This document shows positions 61,541 to 64,000 of a DNA stretch of 64,000 nt, piece by piece. Numbering within the stretch: the stretch's first letter is position 1; each line of letters begins with the position of its first letter. The translations under genes were made by a program, and so were the position numbers. Origin of the DNA: Pseudomonadota bacterium (lineage in GTDB: Bacteria > Pseudomonadota > Gammaproteobacteria > Burkholderiales > JABEVD01); assembly GCA_021835845.1 (NCBI GenBank), contig JAKBJU010000009.1, positions 1 through 64,000 of the forward strand, given 5' to 3'. Under the pieces are notes generated by a model. The model searched no databases, was not told where the DNA came from, and worked only from the letters and a program-made list of their open reading frames with translations.

Positions 61541-61923
61541 AATCCTTGCATAAAATATTGTACGTTGAAGATGAGCCGGGGATTCAGACCGTGGCGAAGC
61601 TCGCGCTGGAGATGGTGGGGAAATTCACCGTCAAGCTGTGCTCTTCCGGTGAGGAAGCATTGTCAGAGGTCGCCGGATTTGCTCCGGACATGATCCTGCT
61701 GGACGTGATGATGCCCGGCATGGATGGTCCTGACACGCTGGGCAGGCTGCGACAGATTCCCGGATTCGCGCAGGTTCCGGTCGCCTTCATGACCGCCAAG
61801 ATCCAGCCACATGAAGTCGAATACTACAAATCGCTGGGCGCGGTGGACGTGATCGCCAAGCCCTTCGATCCGATGCAGCTTTCCAATCAGGTGAGGCTGA
61901 TCTGGGAGAAGGCGCATGCTTGA
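61537..61923 (+). CDS. Single-domain response regulator
   Basis: 128 residues. Receiver: ILYVEDEPGIQTVAKLALEM, phospho-Asp in ILLDVMMPGMDGPDTLGRL, FMTAKIQPHEV and KPFDPMQL. The ATG overlaps the kinase stop (ATGA) and its end overlaps the next gene by eight bases; clearly part of one phosphorelay operon. Confidence 0.9.
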   Translation: MKSLHKILYVEDEPGIQTVAKLALEMVGKFTVKLCSSGEEALSEVAGFAPDMILLDVMMPGMDGPDTLGRLRQIPGFAQVPVAFMTAKIQPHEVEYYKSLGAVDVIAKPFDPMQLSNQVRLIWEKAHA

Positions 61924-63562
61924 TGACGCATTTGCAGCCGAGCTGGCCAACCTGCGCGATGCGTATCTCGGGCGCCTGCCAGAAGAGCTTTCCAGGATCA
62001 TCGATCTAGCCAGGAAGCTGGAAGAAGGTGACCGGTCGGTGCTGGATGAATTGCACATGAGCTTGCACAAGATCGCAGGATCCGGCGGCACGTTCGGATT
62101 AGCCGAGCTGAGCGAGAGCGCGAGAATGCTGGAGCAGCGATGCAAAGCATTCATGTCGGGGGAGAAGGACGGCATTCCGGACTTTCTTTCGGAACTTTCA
62201 TCCCTGCAATCCAGCCTGCCGCAATCGAGCGCGCCTGACCTGCCCAAGTCCGAAGCAGCCGAACCCGATGCGGTTGACGAGCGGGCTGCCCGTTTGTGGC
62301 TGGTGGATGATGACGATCGTTCCCAGAACGAATTGCCTCATCTTCTCGAGCAGTTCGGCTATCAGGTGAAATTCTTCAGGCGATTCGTTGATGCCGAATC
62401 CGCGCTCTCGCAGGACAATCCAGATTTGCTCATCATGGGCGTCAGCTTTGCCGAAGAAGGGCTGGATGCAACAGAGGAGATGCTGAGGCGCCCGGTTTTC
62501 AAGATGATGCGCTGTCCCATCCTGTTTGTTTCGGATCGGGGCGATTTTATGACCAGGCTTCGGGCGGTGCGCATGGGCGCCCAGGGGTTTCTGATGAAGC
62601 CGCTTGACGTGCCCAGGCTCGCCGAGCAGCTGGAGCAGATATTCGAGAAGCGGAACCCGGCATCCTGCCGAGTGCTGATCGTCGACGATGACGAAGCATT
62701 GAGCGCGCATTACCGTCTGGTGCTCATGGCGGCGGGAATGGAAGTGGATGTCCTGAATCGGCCGGAAGAAGTGATCGAGCGGGTGTACGAATTCCATCCG
62801 GAAATCGTTCTGATGGACATCCACATGGGCCATTGCAGCGGTGCTGAGCTTGCCGCCGTGATCCGCCAGCACGATGCCTGGGTTGGCCTGCCGATCGTAT
62901 ATCTCTCGGCCGAAACGGATCTGGACGAGCAGATCAGGGCAATGGGGGTCGGCGCTGACGACTTCCTGACCAAGCCGATTTCCAATGCCCAGCTGGTCGC
63001 CGCAGTCAAGGTGCGAGCCGCACGAGCAAAGCAGCTTTCCGACCTGATGTCCAAGGACAGCATGACCGGCCTCCTCAAGCATTCTCGCATCAAGGAGGAA
63101 CTGGCCCTCGAGCTGTCACGCGCGCAGCGCAGCGGCAAGCCGATGAGCGTGGTCATGACCGACATCGACCATTTCAAGAAGGTCAACGACACTTACGGAC
63201 ATGCTGTCGGCGACCGGGTGATCCGCGCCGTCGCCCACCTCCTTAAGCAGCGCCTGCGCAAGACCGACATCATTGGCCGCTACGGCGGTGAAGAGTTCGT
63301 CGCGGTGCTGCCCGAGTGCGATGCCGAAACCGCGCGGAGAATCATGGACGACATCAGGGAGCGCTTCTCCCAATTGCGCTTCAGGCAAGACGAAACCGAA
63401 TTCGGCTGCACGCTGAGCGCAGGAGTCGCCTGCAACCTGGAATCCCCTACGGCCGATCCCAGTGAACTGCTGGTTTCGGCCGACGAGGCGCTCTACCAGG
63501 CCAAGCACGGCGGACGCAACCAGGTACGCATTGCGCACGGCAGGCCGAATCATGGAAGATGA
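61916..63562 (+). CDS. HPt-REC-REC-GGDEF phosphorelay diguanylate cyclase
   Basis: 548 residues. HPt with H51 (LHKIAGSGGTFG), REC1 (about 120-240) in which the phospho-Asp is replaced (LLIMGVSFAEEG), REC2 (about 245-365) with intact Asp in IVLMDIHMGHCSG and KPISNAQL, and a GGDEF domain (390-545) with GGEEF in RYGGEEFVAVLPE. An RxxD (RKTD) lies five residues upstream of GGEEF, an inhibitory I-site. Makes cyclic di-GMP when REC2 is phosphorylated. REC1 is probably a protein-binding relic. Confidence 0.92.
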   Translation: MLDDAFAAELANLRDAYLGRLPEELSRIIDLARKLEEGDRSVLDELHMSLHKIAGSGGTFGLAELSESARMLEQRCKAFMSGEKDGIPDFLSELSSLQSSLPQSSAPDLPKSEAAEPDAVDERAARLWLVDDDDRSQNELPHLLEQFGYQVKFFRRFVDAESALSQDNPDLLIMGVSFAEEGLDATEEMLRRPVFKMMRCPILFVSDRGDFMTRLRAVRMGAQGFLMKPLDVPRLAEQLEQIFEKRNPASCRVLIVDDDEALSAHYRLVLMAAGMEVDVLNRPEEVIERVYEFHPEIVLMDIHMGHCSGAELAAVIRQHDAWVGLPIVYLSAETDLDEQIRAMGVGADDFLTKPISNAQLVAAVKVRAARAKQLSDLMSKDSMTGLLKHSRIKEELALELSRAQRSGKPMSVVMTDIDHFKKVNDTYGHAVGDRVIRAVAHLLKQRLRKTDIIGRYGGEEFVAVLPECDAETARRIMDDIRERFSQLRFRQDETEFGCTLSAGVACNLESPTADPSELLVSADEALYQAKHGGRNQVRIAHGRPNHGR

Positions 63563-64000
63563 TCCCCTTAAGGCCATGCTGGAGCAGCTGCGCCGCAGCT
63601 TTCTGGATGAGCTTCCGGACAAAGTTGGCCGCATAGAATCGCTGCTCATCCAAATGGAAAGGATCGGGCCTTCCACGGAAGATTTCAATGAAATCTACCG
63701 CATTGTTCACAGTCTGAAGGGCAGCGGCGGAACATTCGGCCTGCACGTCATCACAGCCATCAGCCATCAGCCATCAGTTCGAAGATCTGCTGAACATCGC
63801 TGAAGGCGGAAGGAAATTCAATTCGTCGCGGATTGCCCTGAGCCTCGAATACCTCGATTTGCTGAGACAGGCTGGCGAGCAGATTGAATCGGCAATGGAG
63901 AATTATTCCCAGATCGAAAAGCAGCTGGTCATGCTTCGCTCCAGGCTGATTCCGAAACAGTTTTCCGTGCTTCTTGCAAACGGGTCGAAACTGGAGACCA
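63552..64000 (+). pseudogene. HPt protein disrupted by a 7-bp repeat (runs off the window)
   Basis: ATG 63552 overlaps the previous stop by 11 bases. The product starts MEDDPLKAMLEQLRRSFLDE with H53 in RIVHSLKGSGGTFGLHV, an HPt domain, then diverges into SVRRSAEHR and stops at 63803. The sequence CAGCCAT occurs three times in a row at 63754-63774. Removing one copy restores an open frame TAISHQFEDLLNIAEGGRKF that stays open to position 64000 (VLLANGSKLET). Thus the gene is either phase-variable, a fresh frameshift or an assembly slip. Confidence 0.8.
63754..63777 (+). repeat. Three-copy CAGCCAT tandem repeat inside a coding region
   Basis: (CAGCCAT)x3 followed by CAG. Seven bases per unit, so each gain or loss shifts the frame. 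Two copies put the HPt gene in frame; three do not. Confidence 0.9.

Noticed and set aside
1-64000. tRNA or rRNA genes
   Set aside because: I looked for cloverleaf or conserved rRNA segments in the intergenic stretches and recognised none; a tRNAscan or Infernal run would settle it.

Overview
The window looks like a chromosomal segment of a chemolithoautotrophic proteobacterium, most likely a betaproteobacterium (inference from family flavour; no rRNA or other phylogenetic marker is present). The core is a CO2-concentrating and CO2-fixing island: form IA RuBisCO, a complete-looking alpha-carboxysome gene set, two DAB-type inorganic-carbon uptake systems, a carboxysome-linked PII-like protein, the RuBisCO activase pair CbbQ/CbbO, and two CbbR-type regulators.

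Layout. 1-127: edge of an IS3-type insertion sequence. 227-8809: mixed housekeeping and signalling genes (MarC-like membrane protein, coiled-coil protein plus GAF-GAF-PAS adenylate cyclase, EF-hand membrane protein, a broken CBS-domain gene, DUF2934, EipA/DUF1134, PsiF-like and secreted proteins). 9102-15792 (minus): dabB1, a small membrane protein, dabA1, CPII and cbbQ, mostly with 4-base overlaps. 15990-20777 (minus): dabB2, dabA2 and a double-cupin protein, divergent from a cbbR at 20905. 21826-36018 (minus): the RuBisCO/carboxysome cluster cbbL, cbbS, csoS2, csoSCA, csoS4A, csoS4B, three csoS1, ferritin-like, acRAF, mcdA, a 55-residue candidate mcdB, cbbO, an aldolase-like/Dabb fusion, purE, purK and a DUF6671 gene; the second cbbR (36180) is divergent from cbbL. 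37127-42804: folB-like, metE, metR, doxX and selO. 42805-43382: gene-free scar with a strong terminator and the 3' end of a group II intron. 43383-53751: tetR, then on the minus strand a chemotaxis operon (MCP, cheY, cheA, cheW, four-PAS MCP, cheR, cheD, cheB) followed by bacteriohemerythrin. 53852-64000: a CheB-CheR remnant running into a heme oxygenase, response regulators, a receiver-metallo-beta-lactamase protein, a 1281-residue multi-PAS kinase with a FixL-like PAS, a receiver, an HPt-REC-REC-GGDEF protein and an HPt protein broken by a 7-bp repeat and cut by the window edge.

How it works together. DabA/DabB pairs energise bicarbonate accumulation; CPII probably senses the adenylate/bicarbonate state; bicarbonate enters the carboxysome shell (CsoS1/CsoS4/CsoS2), CsoSCA converts it to CO2 and RuBisCO fixes it; acRAF assists RuBisCO assembly, CbbQ/CbbO reactivate it, and McdA with the candidate McdB spaces carboxysomes along the nucleoid. 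PurK, a bicarbonate-consuming enzyme, sits at the end of the same gene string. The right third is sensory: chemotaxis, gas-binding candidates (bacteriohemerythrin, heme oxygenase, FixL-like PAS) and cyclic-di-GMP output, plausible for a microbe positioning itself in oxygen gradients.

Most noteworthy: a class II aldolase-like protein lacking the metal and catalytic residues and fused to a Dabb domain inside the carboxysome operon; a very short candidate alpha-McdB; a deletion-born CheB-CheR/heme-oxygenase fusion retaining the tail of a lost gene; and a three-copy 7-bp repeat that throws an HPt gene out of frame.
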